NCBI GenBank assembly: GCA_907165065.1
Contig: OU015526.1
Location: 65,433,723-65,497,722, forward strand
Direction of reading: 5' to 3'
DNA: 64,000 nt
DNA from: Caprimulgus europaeus
Taxonomy: Eukaryota; Chordata; Aves; Caprimulgiformes; Caprimulgidae
The notes beneath the pieces are model-generated. The model made no database searches. It was given only the letters and a program-made list of their open reading frames with translations, and was not told the DNA's origin. How positions within the stretch are numbered: position 1 is the first letter of the stretch; each line of letters opens with the position of its first letter. The translations under genes were made by a program, and so were the position numbers. Below are positions 49,001 through 62,160 of the stretch, piece by piece.

Positions 49001-50825
49001 CTTAGTATCTATCAGAGTGTTTTTAATTTTCTATATAATATATTATTTTAGTTTGCATGTGGGAGTAATTTTTAAAATGTTAATTTTCTCACCAGGAAAT
49101 AAACAATCTTGTCTAGTACCATTCCTTTGGAATGTAAGATAGTGGTGTCACAAGAGTGGCCTCATCCCCAGGTACAGTGTTTTAACAAGTGCCTGTTGCA
49201 CACTAACTTCACTTAAGGCAAGAATCTCTTTTCATTTAAGATTTTCCCAGTATCCCTTTTTTTTGGTGATAGCTCCTCAAATTTGGCAGGGTGAAACAGC
49301 TAAACAACTTCTAATATAATACTTGGATTTTAGCTTGACGAGTATTCCAAACTTCTGACCTGTTTTTTCCTCTTTTTCTTTCTTAAAATATTTTTCTTTC
49401 TTAATATTAGAGAGGCAAGTACTGAAATTTTGTTCCAGTTATTTGGACTAGCCAGATCTAGGCTACAGAGAGAATAAGAATAAAACATCAGACGTGATTC
49501 TGTCACCACAAGGTATGAGTCATTGTATATGACTTTAATGGACATTACCTATATCATGGGCCAGGAAAATAACATCCAGAATTCCTGACCAGCACAGATA
49601 AAACCATGCAGATGAACAGATGCGGACTCAATTAATTAGAATATTTATGTTCAAATTAATTTTCTTTTTCATATTTGTTAAGCAGTAACTGCTCCTGGAT
49701 CTTTATTCAAATAAGCAAATTGACTCACGGAAAGTTATGAGGACCAAAGCTCTTGTTACCTAGATGTTCTCTGTGAGAACCTCCACAGGACTGGGTCTTG
49801 CCTTGTGCAGATTTGCAAGAGTGTAAAATGAGGAAAACATGCAAGTCACTACTGAGCCCACAAAGAGACGAACTTTCAGAGTCTTTCTGTCTTTGTATGC
49901 AGGCTAGCAGGCACATACAGATGTGAACTATAAAGAGAGCAGAAAGCTATTTCCACACAAGCATCTGTCAAGGGAGCACGAGTGGAGCATGATGCAGTGG
50001 AAGCATCATACAGAATACGTTAGCTTTACCCATAGGTAAATAAATTTTGCCATCGGTGGTGTTACAGCTGGGATGGTCTACAGGCAGAAACAAGGCAAGG
50101 CTTGTAGGAAAAAGTAGTATTGGGTCTGCAGTACAGAGAAGCATCCAGGTGCATGGACCTCTTGCTCACACTTTCTTTACTTCTATAAAGCACTGTAACA
50201 AGCTAGATCCATTATCCACTCCAGCAAGGGCTGGAGCCCCAAGAGCTGCTGGCTCGTGCGGAAGATCCCGTTTTAGTGAGGCCACCTTGAATGCAACAGA
50301 GAGGAGGAAACAGCAAATGGACAGGGGCAGGAGACTTCTGTGCAAAGGAAACTGAAGCTGTGTACTTGGAAAGATGGCATAACCTGGGATGTATGCTTTA
50401 TTAAGGGTCATTTTTTTCAATTTAAAAAAATTTTAGGTGAAGTCTCTTTACAGTGACTACGTAGTTGAGTGGAGTTGGCTAGACATTCTGTTACCTCATC
50501 ACCATGTTGTTTTTTGGGTTGGGAAATGCTATTTCTTGTTCCAGAAAATTAGTGTTATCTTCTTCAATTATTAGCAAATCACTGCCTTACCATCACCTTC
50601 CCCCTCTGGCTTTTTAACAGGGTGTTAGTTGCAAGCTACCTGATAATGCAGATGAAAACTTTCTGGCTCATAAAAAAAAATTTCTGCTTACAAAAATGCC
50701 TGAAATACTTTTTTCATTGTACAAGAGGGAAAATATTCTTATTCTGAACTCATATCAGTTTTGATGTATTAGACCTGAGAACACATTTTGTTCATTCTCT
50801 TCCCCCTTCCTTTTTTTTGTGTGTT
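46035..50825. other. Unique DNA, no gene found
   Basis: A weak MIR-like trace (tttgaggaaactaaggcatt) lies near 46316-46336, too short to call. A (GA) run occurs at about 46680-46694. The frame at 50047-50355 (102 codons) overlaps a minus-strand frame and lacks any domain. No RNA gene or CpG cluster found. Confidence 0.5.
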
Positions 50826-50975
50826 ATTTTATTTTATTTTATTTTATTTTATTTTATTTTATTTTATTTTATTTTATTTTATTTTATTTTATTTTATTTT
50901 ATTTTATTTTATTTTATTTTATTTTATTTTATTTTATTTTATTTTATTTTATTTTATTTTATTTTATTTTATTTT
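50826..50975 (+). repeat. Pentanucleotide microsatellite (ATTTT)30, uninterrupted
   Basis: Exactly 30 perfect ATTTT units over 150 bp, with no point change. The three overlapping plus-strand frames of Ile-Leu-Phe-Tyr-Phe repeats are artefacts. Perfect arrays of this length are usually young and highly variable in copy number between individuals. Confidence 0.97.
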
Positions 50976-53900
50976 TTGTTGAGATTGTGGTCAGGACTGT
51001 CACTTTATTATAATTTTCAGAAGTGACTGGATGCTTCTTTAATTTAAGTGTTCCTCCTAAATGGTCTATTTTTAATACTATTCTTCCTTTCATTAGCAAT
51101 ATTAGGTATTTGATACTACCTTTCTTTAATAATACGTCTTAACAGTAAAGGCAATTGGTCAGCAAGAACACAGCCATGATATTTAACCTGGTTCCATGTT
51201 TTCATGTTCTATTATAAAATATTTTTACCAGAAAAAGGACTCTTACTCCTTTTTTTTCCCATCTTCCTTTTAAAGAACTAGTGCATTTTTAAGTATATCT
51301 TAAGTAAGTTTGTAATTTTTGGCATCTTAAGGTGCCAGAGCAATGAACCATAAATGAGAAACATCAAAAGTAACTTAGAGAGAAATTTTTTTAATATTAA
51401 AGCGATGAATCACAGGCCAAATTAACAAGTAAAGGAATCTGCCTATAATGAAATCTTTTTTTCTAACATAACACTTCATTATAAAGGGAGTTTTTCTATA
51501 ATAGTAGCAAGTGTAATTACATTTTTATATATAATTAGGACATTATTATCATTTCACCATATCAAAGTTCATTATAAGACATCTCCAATGCATTTTTCAT
51601 AGAGCAAAAATAAAAAGAGAACAGGGGTCCTTCAATTAGACTCGTATAAGGACATCCACAGAGACTGAGGGAAGCTGATCAAACAGCTTAGCCCAAAAGG
51701 GACCAGGTAGAAACTCACTGCTTCTCTGGCATGGGGAAGTTGCGCTTTTACATATCCTGCTTGGTATTAATTATACTTTTCACCCTTCTCATATTCCACT
51801 ACATTGTTTGGGAGACAAAAATGCTTTTAAAGTTGTAATCCTCCAGAACTGAATATAGAAGATATGAAATCTCTGTATTGTATGAATTTGAGTCATTAGA
51901 GCTCCTCTGCCTTCTTGAGCATGTTGCTGTTATGCCCAGGAAGATACACCTGTGTCACCAGAAGGACATGCAGATGGAATCCATGTAAGGTGATCCATTT
52001 TCTAGATTAATTTGGAAGAGTTTGAGCTTCTTTTCTAATTTGAAAACCAATTTCTCCCTTTCCTCTTTTAAAAATCCCTTTCTTCCTGAGTAGGGTGTGG
52101 ATTAAGGAACTACTGAGAACTGGTACAAGAACCATCAAGTTTCATGTTGATTATTAGTGCGTATATTGATAAAACTGTGCATAGTTTGATTATGCCCCAC
52201 TTACTTTCCTATTTCTGAAGGGTTTCATTATCTGATGCACCCATACATGTGAATCCCTGTACACTTTTTTAATTGCTGCAAAAGTCATGTCCTCTTCCTC
52301 TTACAAAATGCATGTAAAAGTGGTCTGGTAGAGCCATAGGATGGACAGTGTTTAATTCTGGATTAGTGTTAGGCTCTGTGTGTTGCATCGCGTTTATCTG
52401 TTGGTCTAGAAGCAGGAGCTAGGCAGGTTAAATTACACACACAGTAGGAAATTGAGTATTTCTAGTGCCATTGTAAAAAATGCAGTCATTTGTGAAGCTG
52501 GGAATAAATCATAAAATCCTGAAAATGTGGCTTTGGACGTTGCGTCTGTGTGTGTGTTCTGGGATTTGGAAAGGGAACCACCGCGTGATGTCGGACTGTG
52601 GTATCTAGTGAGTGTCAGTCTAGGCGTGTTCTTTTTCTTCTCCAAGAATACATTAATGCTTATATAACACCCACTAGTATTGTGGTAGCAGCTTGGTGAA
52701 ACTCATTACAAAATACAGAAATACTTTAAAGGACTACAGGTAAAATGGTCATTTCATCAGAGAGTTACCTGACTCAGGTGCTTGCCTACTCTCCAGGCTG
52801 AAAACACCTCAATTTGGTGATTAGATTTGGGCAGTGGGAATTGGCTCCTTTAAGGCAGTTCAGAATAGCACAAAAGGTGCTTTGTACAGAAGGAATGCAC
52901 ACCAAAATAAGGAGCTGCTTCCTCATACTCTCTTCCAGGCTGCTTTTATACTAGGAAAAGTTCAAGCCTGTATTGAAAGTATTCTATACAAGGATACCAT
53001 TTCTAGAAAATAATAACAAAAAAGTACCCAACCAAAATTCACCCCTTTGTTTTAACACTGTATTCCTGGCTGGTAAAAGCAGATTTTTGTTAGAATAGAT
53101 TGCGGGTACACAAATGAGCTGCTGCCAAGGCACCACCTGCTTTAGTCAGAGCTTGCACCTCACCACACTGCTCCCTGACACGCCTGTGCTGTAATGCAGA
53201 CTGGCTCAGGGATGTGGCAAGAGGGAAGCCCCACCTACCTGCCCAGGAACCAAAAATACCTTGCTGTGATTCTGTTCTAGAGGTGGTCCACACTGGATAT
53301 GTTTCTAATAACAACAAGTTGTTGTGTCAAGTTGATTTCTGCATGTGAGCTGAAGAGAAAGTCTGGCTATATAAGAAGTGAGGTGAATCCAAGTCTCACT
53401 GACTTTACAATGTTCAGTGATTACTAGAAGGTAGCTGATGGATTGTCCACTCAAATGGGAGGTTGCAGAGAGCTGACTCTCCTGATTGGCAGGCTATTTT
53501 GCTCATCTCAAATGATACCTCTGGTTGTGAAGCAATATGTGTCAGTCCTGTATGTTGGAGATCCCTTCCTCTTCTGTTCTGATCTGCAGGTTGTTGTAAC
53601 ACTTCATTGTGCTCTCTGTCCTGAGGCCTTGCCACATTTTACCTAAAAATATTAAAAGAACCTATTTCTTTCTGCTGCCTAACTGCCATGCAGAACACCA
53701 CTGACAATTACTTAGTTTGCCGTTCCTGGAATAAGAGTGACTTTCAGAATGGTGAAACCAACCATGAGAGGAGGAAGATGAGACTTCTGTAACACTGCAT
53801 TTCTTTATTCCTAAGAGAGTAATGCAACAGCTGTCTTTCAGGATGTGTCTATGAAGCCTTTGCAATAGGACAAGATGAGGCTCTGCCTGCATTCTGGGCA

Positions 53901-54307
53901 GCTGAAGCCAAATAATAACATTAGTGTAATATAGATTTTGACTGCAGAACCTGTTGCCCCTGGATTCATCAAAGCAGTAGCCACAGCTGCAGGATTTCAG
54001 TTTGGAGTGATCCATGCCTGATAAGCACAGAGAATGAGTGAAGTAGGCTCATGTCTATTTGAAAGACTGTAGATGATCCCATAACCATTCATCACTTCAG
54101 AGTCTGACTTTCAAAGTATTTATGCAGGGGCTGTTTCCCCTTTGGCCTTCCTATAAAAGATTTTTTGCACTCACATAAATACATGGTGGCAGTACTGTGA
54201 ATTTCTGGTGCAGGAGTGCAGAGCTAAAGGAAACTAAAACTCAAAGACTTGGGTAAGATGCTGAGAGTCCAGTTTCTTGCTCTGAAACTTTTAACACTTG
54301 GGCTTAG
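50976..54307. other. AT-rich unique DNA, no gene found
   Basis: Only short frames; the minus-strand one at 53662-54015 (117 codons) shows no domain. The segment 53090-53280 is GC-richer with few CpGs. No repeat family recognised. Confidence 0.5.
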
Positions 54308-54603
54308 TGTTTAGAAATATCTAAAGGGAGAGTGTCTAGACTCTTCTCATTGGCATCCAACAGTAGGCATAAACTGCAGCATAGGAAGTTCCACCTGAAC
54401 ATGAGGAAGAACTTTACTGTGAGGGTGACTGAGTGCTGGAACAGGCTGCCCAGGGAGGTTGTGGAATCTCCCTCCCTGGAGATATTCAGAAACCGTCTGG
54501 ACAAAATCCTGGTTCATGTGCTCTAGGAGTCCCTGCTTCAGCAGGGTGGTTGGACTAGATGACCTTCAGAGGTCCCTTCCTACCTCAACCATTCTGTGAT
54601 TCT
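54308..54603 (+). mobile_element. CR1 LINE, short 3' fragment with internal deletion
   Basis: About 295 bp, ending in ccattctgtgattct. It encodes the last part of ORF2: [27 protein letters not shown], then [12 protein letters not shown], followed by the 3' UTR (ggttggactagatgaccttc). The region around 54338-54365 is shorter than in related copies, suggesting a small internal deletion. The 3' end (gctctaggagtccctgcttc) marks a third CR1 subfamily in this window. Confidence 0.92.
54332..54526 (+). pseudogene. Remnant C-terminus of CR1 ORF2
   Basis: A 64-codon frame inside the CR1 fragment. It carries [15 protein letters not shown], the conserved tail downstream of reverse transcriptase, and ends at the natural ORF2 stop. 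No enzymatic domain is included. Its start codon is fortuitous. Confidence 0.8.
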
Positions 54604-56390
54604 ACCTGAAATCATTTGAGTTTAATTTTCAGTAACACTGATCATCGACACAGCTCTTCTTAGCTGTAGTTGTGGGAGCCCAGTATCTTTTAGATGAAGA
54701 AGGAGGAGCAGTAGGAGGACAGCAGGAGGAAATATAGACCTAGACATCCAAAATGCAGGGGACTTAAAATGAACATGACTAATAAATGCTTAGTCGAAAT
54801 TTCCATCTTGGTTTTATCTCCATGTAAAGTAAGGATGTTAGTAGGTACATCCCTCAAAAATGGGTTTTAGAGATTTCAGTATTAGTTAAATCCCTGAAGA
54901 AATACTGTGTATTTAATGTAGTTCTTAGGGGAAAAAAGCAAGTTTAGTGTTAACGTGATCCTGTCTGTCTGTCCTTCCCCTAGAGAGCTATTCCCATCCC
55001 CAGGAAATGGCTCATACTGCACTTCAAATATGGCAGGTAGAACAACATGAAATTTTATCTATGGGAGCTTTGCTGTTTTGCTTACTGTCTTCTTGCAGCA
55101 AAACAGACATTTTCCTGCAGAGGAAACACGTTAATAGGGATGTGTTTTGGTTTATATTTTAAATTAACCTTTGTTTTCAAATGTGGGTTTCTTGCCCATA
55201 AAGAAATGTTGCCATTTCACTCAAGTAAGTTATTGCAACAGAAAGGATCGTCTCCTTGGCACAGCTTCCACCTGCCCATCTGCTAGACAACTCTGCAGGA
55301 TTGGTACCTGGGCCCTGGTGCCATTGCCTTCGCAGTAATGAGGATAGTGTAAGGCAAGACGGAGCCATACCTGCCCTGTGACATGGGAAGGGCCCTGGTT
55401 TCAGCTATGGCATGTGGATCTCTTCCCTGCCCTACCTCTGCAGCCCTCGGTACGCACGCACTCAGGGTGAAGGTGAGCTTCTGGAGCAATAACCATAGTT
55501 CTGCTCTACCCCAAAGAGTGGCCTTGTTCTTTAGGAGTAACAAGAGTAGTAGTTTGGGCCTAACCTGCCTGTCCTCTTGAGGGTTAGTTCTGTTCTCCTC
55601 CTGCTGGGGTGGGATTTGCTTGCTGTTTAAAACAGTAATGAGATTAATAAATCAGTTTTACTCGCACACAAACATTAATACAGTTCTTTGCAAACTTAGG
55701 CAAGTATCAGTGATTTTATTTAACTTTGATAATATTCTGAATTTTTCTTTATGGCCAAAAGTGTTAGAAGCATTTTATTTTGACAAAAAGCATGATTCTG
55801 CTGAACTCACAGAATTCATGAACCTTGACTGGGAGGTACAGGCCTGTAGTTTTTCCTATAGCCACAATGCATGGTGTCTCATCAGAAGCTGCTGTTCTCT
55901 GTGTGGAAATACACAGAGGCTAGGATGGATATGGGAAAGGAGCAGCATATTGCACCCATCATTATTTTGTCCACTAGTTAAACCTAATTTCTAATACCAG
56001 TGTCAATCAATTAAATTTCCGTTGTATTCTTTATTTTACTAATCTTGATCTTTAGACAGTCTCAAGAATAGTGGTAAGAGACTTTTATTTTTTTGAAGGA
56101 GATGGGGTACCTTTTTAAATCATCAGAACTTACCCCACTGTTGGAATTCTCCTTGGAGCAGGTTTCAGCATGAACTGATTGTTTTGATGGTGACAGTAAT
56201 GTGCTTCTAGTGATTATTTCTCTTGGGGCACCCTCTTCTTTCTGTTATTATCTAGTACAGCCAACCCACCAGTGCCCAGCCCATGAGGCATTTCTCAGAA
56301 AATCCCCAAGCATGCTCCAAATGCACTGGTAATTGTATAAATCCTCACTCTTTTTGACCAGCTGAATCACTGCTCAACTGAAAGGTATGT
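54604..56390. other. Unique DNA, no gene found
   Basis: At 55444-55472 a 29-nt segment sits between an acceptor-like cctacctctgcag and a donor-like aag/gtgagc, but no linked exon is visible. The plus-strand frame 55620-55994 (124 codons) and the minus-strand frame 55283-55543 show no domain. Confidence 0.45.
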
Positions 56391-56542
56391 GCCTCCCTGG
56401 AAGTGTTCGAGACTAGGTTGGATGAGGTTTTGAGCAACCTGGTCTAGTGGAAGGTGTCCCTGCTGATGGCAGGGGGGTTGGAACTGGATGATCTTTAAGG
56501 TCCCTTCCAACCCAAACCATTCAGTGGTTCTATGATTCTATG
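56391..56542 (+). mobile_element. CR1 LINE, very short 3' end
   Basis: About 150 bp holding the last ORF2 codons and the 3' UTR: cctccctggaagtgttcgag, gagcaacctggtctagtgga, ggaactggatgatctttaag, ending in the family tail ttctatgattctatg. This is extreme 5' truncation, normal for CR1. It belongs to the same broad subfamily type as the minus-strand copy at 22.1-22.8 kb. It is the least diverged CR1 tail here. Confidence 0.95.
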
Positions 56543-59500
56543 TGTTGCCTCAGTTATTATAATAGCACAAACAATCCATAAAATAAACACAGAAGAAGAA
56601 ATAAAATCAGTCAAAGCAAAATATGTACCTTGGAACAAAGCTATTAAAAGATTACTGAGAGGAACTTCAAGGACTGTGACGTCTGTCAGACATGTAGTAC
56701 TAGAAGTAGGTGAAATTATTCAACTGATGCATTAAATGCTTTCAGTATAAGCAAGTGGAAAAACTCGATGAAGAGACACAGCCCTTGAGTTGAGTAAGCA
56801 GCATGACAGCTGGTGAAAATACTGACAAAATACATTTGCACAGAGCAATTCATTGATACAGGATGGTACTGAGATGAGCTCATTAACAGATGGCTGCAAT
56901 TGAGGAAATACTATCTGAGCTGGCTGGCAAAAGCACAGACTGTCTTGCAAACATGCAATTTTGTATTAACCAAGCAATTACCCTGATCTCCACACTACAG
57001 AGTAGAAATAAATGGCTGAGAGAGGCAATATGGGTTAAATTTGCAGTAAAAGAATGTTAATGCTGCTAGCCAAGTATTCTTGGACTCCTTGAGGACAAAT
57101 ACCCAGGTGATCAGCATGCTCAGGTATAGTAATTTGAAGTTAGCAGAAACTCAAGGTAGATCATGTCTGCAACATCCTTTTTGCTTCTAAGAGCAAGCTA
57201 GGGAAGCATAACTAAAATAAAGGCAAAGAAGAGAAGCCATGATTGCAAACAGCGTTATACAGGGGTTGCTGTCCGTTACGGGTATGCCTTGAACCTGGAA
57301 AGGCTAAAGCAGCGCGATAGCTGCCCACACCTGAAGTATGTCATCTCCCTGGTGAGGATGGAGAGACTGAGGCTTTTCATGTCTGTAAGTTTTCTGAACT
57401 AAATTGCTTCCAAGCATTTAAGATGTCAGTTGAACAAAGATACAATGAAGAAATAACTGCCTCAGCTTGGGGTATCCAGTGTGTAACTCTAGGAGCAAGT
57501 GACCAGCTGTTTAACATACAAATGCTGATTCAGAAAGTAGGGACAAACAAATAATGTGATGCCAATGAGAAAGTGTCTGGGCCATTGCTTCTCCAAAAAG
57601 GATGCCAGGTAGCTTTCACAACAAACCTGCTGTAATGCAAATTAGGTAAGCAATTAATTGGTTTTTCAAATGCAAAATTTGTCCAGTTCAATTTTGCAAT
57701 TTGAAGATTGTGAACCAGTTTGAAAATGAGCATGACTAGACAGAACTTTTCTTAAAAACAGTAGGAGTGGCTTCAAAATGCTTTCAATGCATGCAGCTAC
57801 AATATCTGTGTTATCATTTTTATGCCACTAATATGCCCTAATTTAGATTAATCCAACAAGGAAAAAAGAGTATATCTATAGTATATCCAACCTTGAGAAC
57901 AGCAGAATTATAATACTGTAATAGAATATGTCTGAAATTTTCAACCTGCAAGAAATAGGAAAAAAATATGTAAAATCCTCCAAATCTATCCACCAGACTA
58001 GTTAGGAGGCAGTTTTAAAAGAGGCTGAAAATATATAAAGATGTAAACAACAAGAAGCAACTAAATGTTTTTCATTCTGTTAGTCTGGCCAGACGTTGGG
58101 AGCAAAGGACCCCATGTACATGGTGAGTTCAAAGAATAAGATCCTCTACACCAGTAACTCTTAATAACTGGGTCATTGAAAACCTGAGCTCTGAAGAATG
58201 AGAACAGCTCTCAGATAGAAGTGCAGGTGCTCTGAGAAGGCAGAGTTACCACATGCTGGCCAAACATCTCCCAGGCTAGCAGCGACCTGAGAAGGGGGCT
58301 TTCCCATTAGCAAAGCACAAACTGACAAATCTATATTTCTTTCTGGTGTCCAAGGTGTAAGACAAATATGAGAGCAGAAAAATAAGAAACCAGGCACAAA
58401 TTGCATGAGATAGTTCAAAAAAGGAGGACTGAACAGATTATCCCATGGTCTCTTTGCAGCCTTGTCTTCAGTAAGAAATGTTTGGTTCTCAACTGTAAAA
58501 CTGTTTGTGTAGTTTTTATTGTAGTACAGATTTCTAATTATCATCAACCATAGAGCTGAGCTGACATTTCCTAATTACTTTTTTTTCCCAGCCATCTGAA
58601 CAAGTGTGGCAGTGCTGTTTAGATTAGGTTTGTTCTGTTTCACCAGGATATTTTAGAACAATGTGATTATGCATGGTTGCACCTAGCTACTACTATCTTG
58701 ACAAGTACAGAAGTTAAATTATGAAGCAAACGTAAGCTTTGAAGAAATTTTTATTTAATCTGTATTCCCCTGTTTCATCTGCTCATCCATCCAGCACAAT
58801 CTGCATCATTATTAACCACACCATATTTCTAAAAAAAGAGTATAAAAAGTAAGACATCTGTGTTATAGCATTAATATATTCAAAGGTTTTTACTTTCATC
58901 TTCCAGGCATTAACACTATGTAAGTGCAATGTAGGCGCAACTTACAGCATCGATGAGATACCACAAGAAAAATGTACTAAGTGGCAAAAAGAAGGAAAAA
59001 AAGATACAAGTAGACTGAGTATTATGTAAAAAGAGGACTTTTATTCATAAATAGAGCACTTTTGCCTATTGCTCCTATATACCTTTATTTCTAATTGCTA
59101 CCACAATTTTTAAGGCACTGAGGCAAGCCTCCAGCAGTGTGCTGAAGGTGTGTTTGTGCTGTTATGCCCTCTGGCTTTGCTGCCAGCCTATTCCCTTAGA
59201 TCAGAGCCAGAAGGCAGACTGTTTTCGAATACCGATCACCTCACCCGGACCTAATCCTTTGAGTTCTCTTTGGCATCTATTCCTTCTGCCAGTTTCCTCT
59301 TCTGTTCCTCTCTTTTCTTCTGAAGTTGACAACAAAGACATCCTCAGGGCCCTCCTTGATGTAAGACCACTCTTGATGTTGTTACAGTGTGGGTTTTTTT
59401 TGTACCCTAAAGTTGTGCTACTTTTATATTCAGCTAGCACAATATTTGCACACCAGAATATAAAGAAAATAAGAATATGTTACACAGAATGATAGTTTCT

Positions 59501-61246
59501 TTTTTATTTGTACACCTTGGTCCTTTCAGTGAAAACTTTTTTTCTTTCTCTGTCATTCATCTACATACCTGATCAAGAACCTAAAGGTATCTTTTTACAG
59601 GCAGTGCTGTTATATACATTAAATTGGCCTGACCTGCCACTTTTAATTTTAAAAAGATAGCTGTATGGGATGTGGATGAATATGGAATTTCTATGAAGCA
59701 CAAAACTTTTGAACGGTTCCTGTCCTCTGTGATAGTGAGTTTTAAAAGGGAAATCTCCAAAGAGCTAATTAGTAGACAAGTAGAGCTCAGGCTGAACAAA
59801 GCTGAAAAGATAGCAGATAACTAAAAGGACCTGGCCATAGCTGACAAAAATCAAAGCACTGACAGAGAGCTGGCAGTAACCTTGGGCTGCTAACTGACAG
59901 GGACAATAAAAAAAAGCCTCTGAGTGTGGCAGAGAGTGACAGCCACAACCACAGGCTCTCTAAAGAGCCTGAAACCTCCACCAAAACGAAGATAAAATCT
60001 TCTGCCTGGCAGCGCCATACACTTTTCCCTCCCATTCCAAATTAAGGAAATTGGAGCTTGTCTAAATAATTCTGCCGCATGAATTGAACTGAGAATGGGA
60101 ACATCCAAGACTGGCATGCACAGTTTAGTGGCAGACCTATGGTCTGAGGGGACACGTCTACAAAAATGTGAGTTTGATTCGGGGACAGTGAAGGTTTCCT
60201 TTGCTCACCCTGACACTTTTGCTAGAGCAGCCACGTAGCTGCTTGACTCTCACTCTCTGTAAACCTTCATGAGACAAACATATAGCACAAACTATGGAAG
60301 GCATTTAGTTCCTATATGCTTCCTGAAATGTTATAAAATGGAAAATGGAATTAGCTTCTCTGCAGTTGGCAGGGCAGGGAAGATGCTGCATTATGTTCAT
60401 AGAGGAAAATGTGCTTGATCTGATCCTAGAAGTCACTTGAATTTCGCTTAATAAATTGTGGCAATTCTTTATATTTGTATACCCTCACTGATTGTAAACA
60501 TTTGCACACTGTGCTCAACAACCTGTGAAGCCCTGTTCAGCAAGTCATCACTCATGAACTAAGATACTGAGGAAATGTACACATGTAGCAACTAACATAT
60601 TGGACCAGTGGCCGTGCAAACGAGTTACGCAAAAAAGCCTTGGAGATTGTTTCATAAGACACTAGAGATGGTGACTGCAGGGAAACTAAGGCTGCAGAGA
60701 GCATTTATGAAGTGGTATCATCGTTCCCGAAATCACCATGACGAGTTTGGGTGTGGATTTTGGGCAGGTTTGTGTTAAGACAAAAATTCTAAGACTCGAT
60801 TTTCATATCTCAGTGTTCTACCTTCAAACAATTTATCGTCTTTCATCTAGTGAAACAGGGACTGACCTTTTTCAGAGGTGGCTGGTTTCTTTTATCCTAC
60901 AAGCTGGAGTGAGCTTACTATATATCAGCAATCTGCATGAGCCCTAGAAAACTGTAACACATTACTTGGGAAACCTCTCTTGTTTTGTGGAAGGGATGGA
61001 GATGATTTTAAGGTTAAAGAAGAGCTGAAGTTGTCTTTATGTTCTCCAGAAAATCTTGAAAGTACTTAATAGTCCTTGGTTTACCCAGTCCTAACCTAGT
61101 CACTATGCTGCACTGTCTTGGATATGTGTGTTTCACTTCATCTTTCAGCTAAGTGGTCAGTTCTGAAATGTCATGCATGTATTTGAAGCATTAAAGAACG
61201 CTCAGAAATAATATCTGCCCAAGACATGCAAGAAAAATTCATATGC

Positions 61247-61249
<3 letters not shown>
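56543..61249. other. AT-rich unique DNA, no gene found
   Basis: Minus-strand frame 58173-58547 (124 codons) and plus-strand frame 59139-59492 (117 codons, itself overlapped by a minus frame) have no recognisable domains. A small CpG-bearing patch lies at 57270-57330 (ccgttacgggtatgcc, aagcagcgcgatagc). No RNA gene seen. Confidence 0.5.

Positions 61250-61318
<69 letters not shown>
61250..61318 (+). repeat. Trinucleotide microsatellite (ATT)23, uninterrupted
   Basis: Twenty-three perfect ATT units over 69 bp. Likely polymorphic in length. Confidence 0.97.
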
Positions 61319-61320
<2 letters not shown>

Positions 61321-61739
61321 TTCAATTTGCTTAAAAGCTTAAGAACATCTAAGGCCTGTTTTCAAAATTAACACTGCTGTTTAATAGTTTTCATCTATCT
61401 GCAAGCCAGAGAAAATCCAAAATCTTACAGAAACTGGCCTGCAGCTTCTAAATATCATAAAAGAGGCAACCTTTTGCTTCTGGGAAATTATTTTATTTAG
61501 AAATTGTAATTGTAAACCAGGACACACAAAAGCTGCTTAAGAGAGCCCCTGTGTGGTGGGACAGTTACAGGCAACAGGGCATCCTGCAGACAGCCCATAG
61601 CTTATATGAGAATCTTGATTGAAAAACTATAATGGGATCCTTCCTTTGAATGTTAATATTTTTTAAAATGTCATTCATCCTATTTACCACCTATTTTCAT
61701 TCTGGCTTTCATATGACCAAAATAGCCTTTGGCTATGCT
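61319..61739. other. Unique DNA, no gene found
   Basis: No coding gene, RNA gene or repeat family recognised. Confidence 0.5.
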
Positions 61740-62160
61740 TCATTTCTTCTTCTTCTAACCCGTGTCCTTTATTCTCGGTCTTCGGCTTGTCCTGTCCCCC
61801 TAACATTTCTTTTTCACCTCTTTCATGCTACGTGTCTTACAGTCTCTTTTTAAGCCTTTGAGTTCTCCTTCAAGGCTCCCACTTTCTTCTCCACAAGTGT
61901 TCCTCATTCCTTGCCTACACATATTTCCCCTGTACCCCCTGCACAGACTATATTTCCCTCTTCCTTCCCTTAGAATGTAACTTTACTCTTCCAAGTATGT
62001 GCTTTTTATTCATTTCATGACACAACTCTCTTAACACCTATGAATCAGAATGACATAAATGGGCCAGCAATAATATGGCCATTTCAGGCCTTTTCTTGCT
62101 CGTTCTTCTTCAATGAAATTTGCTTTGACCATTTTTCCTCTCCTTTCTTTCTCAAACTGC
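61740..62160 (+). repeat. Pyrimidine-rich stretch
   Basis: Plus strand dominated by C and T for about 420 bp (ttcttcttcttctaacc, ttcccctgtaccccctgc, tttccctcttccttccct). Similar in kind to 31490-31915. No mirror symmetry or coding potential seen. Confidence 0.55.

Noticed and set aside
50788..51026. Three Ile-Leu-Phe-Tyr-Phe repeat frames
   Set aside because: Pure translation of the (ATTTT)30 microsatellite.
58173..58547. 124-codon minus-strand frame
   Set aside because: No recognisable domain, no splice context, composition typical of random sequence.
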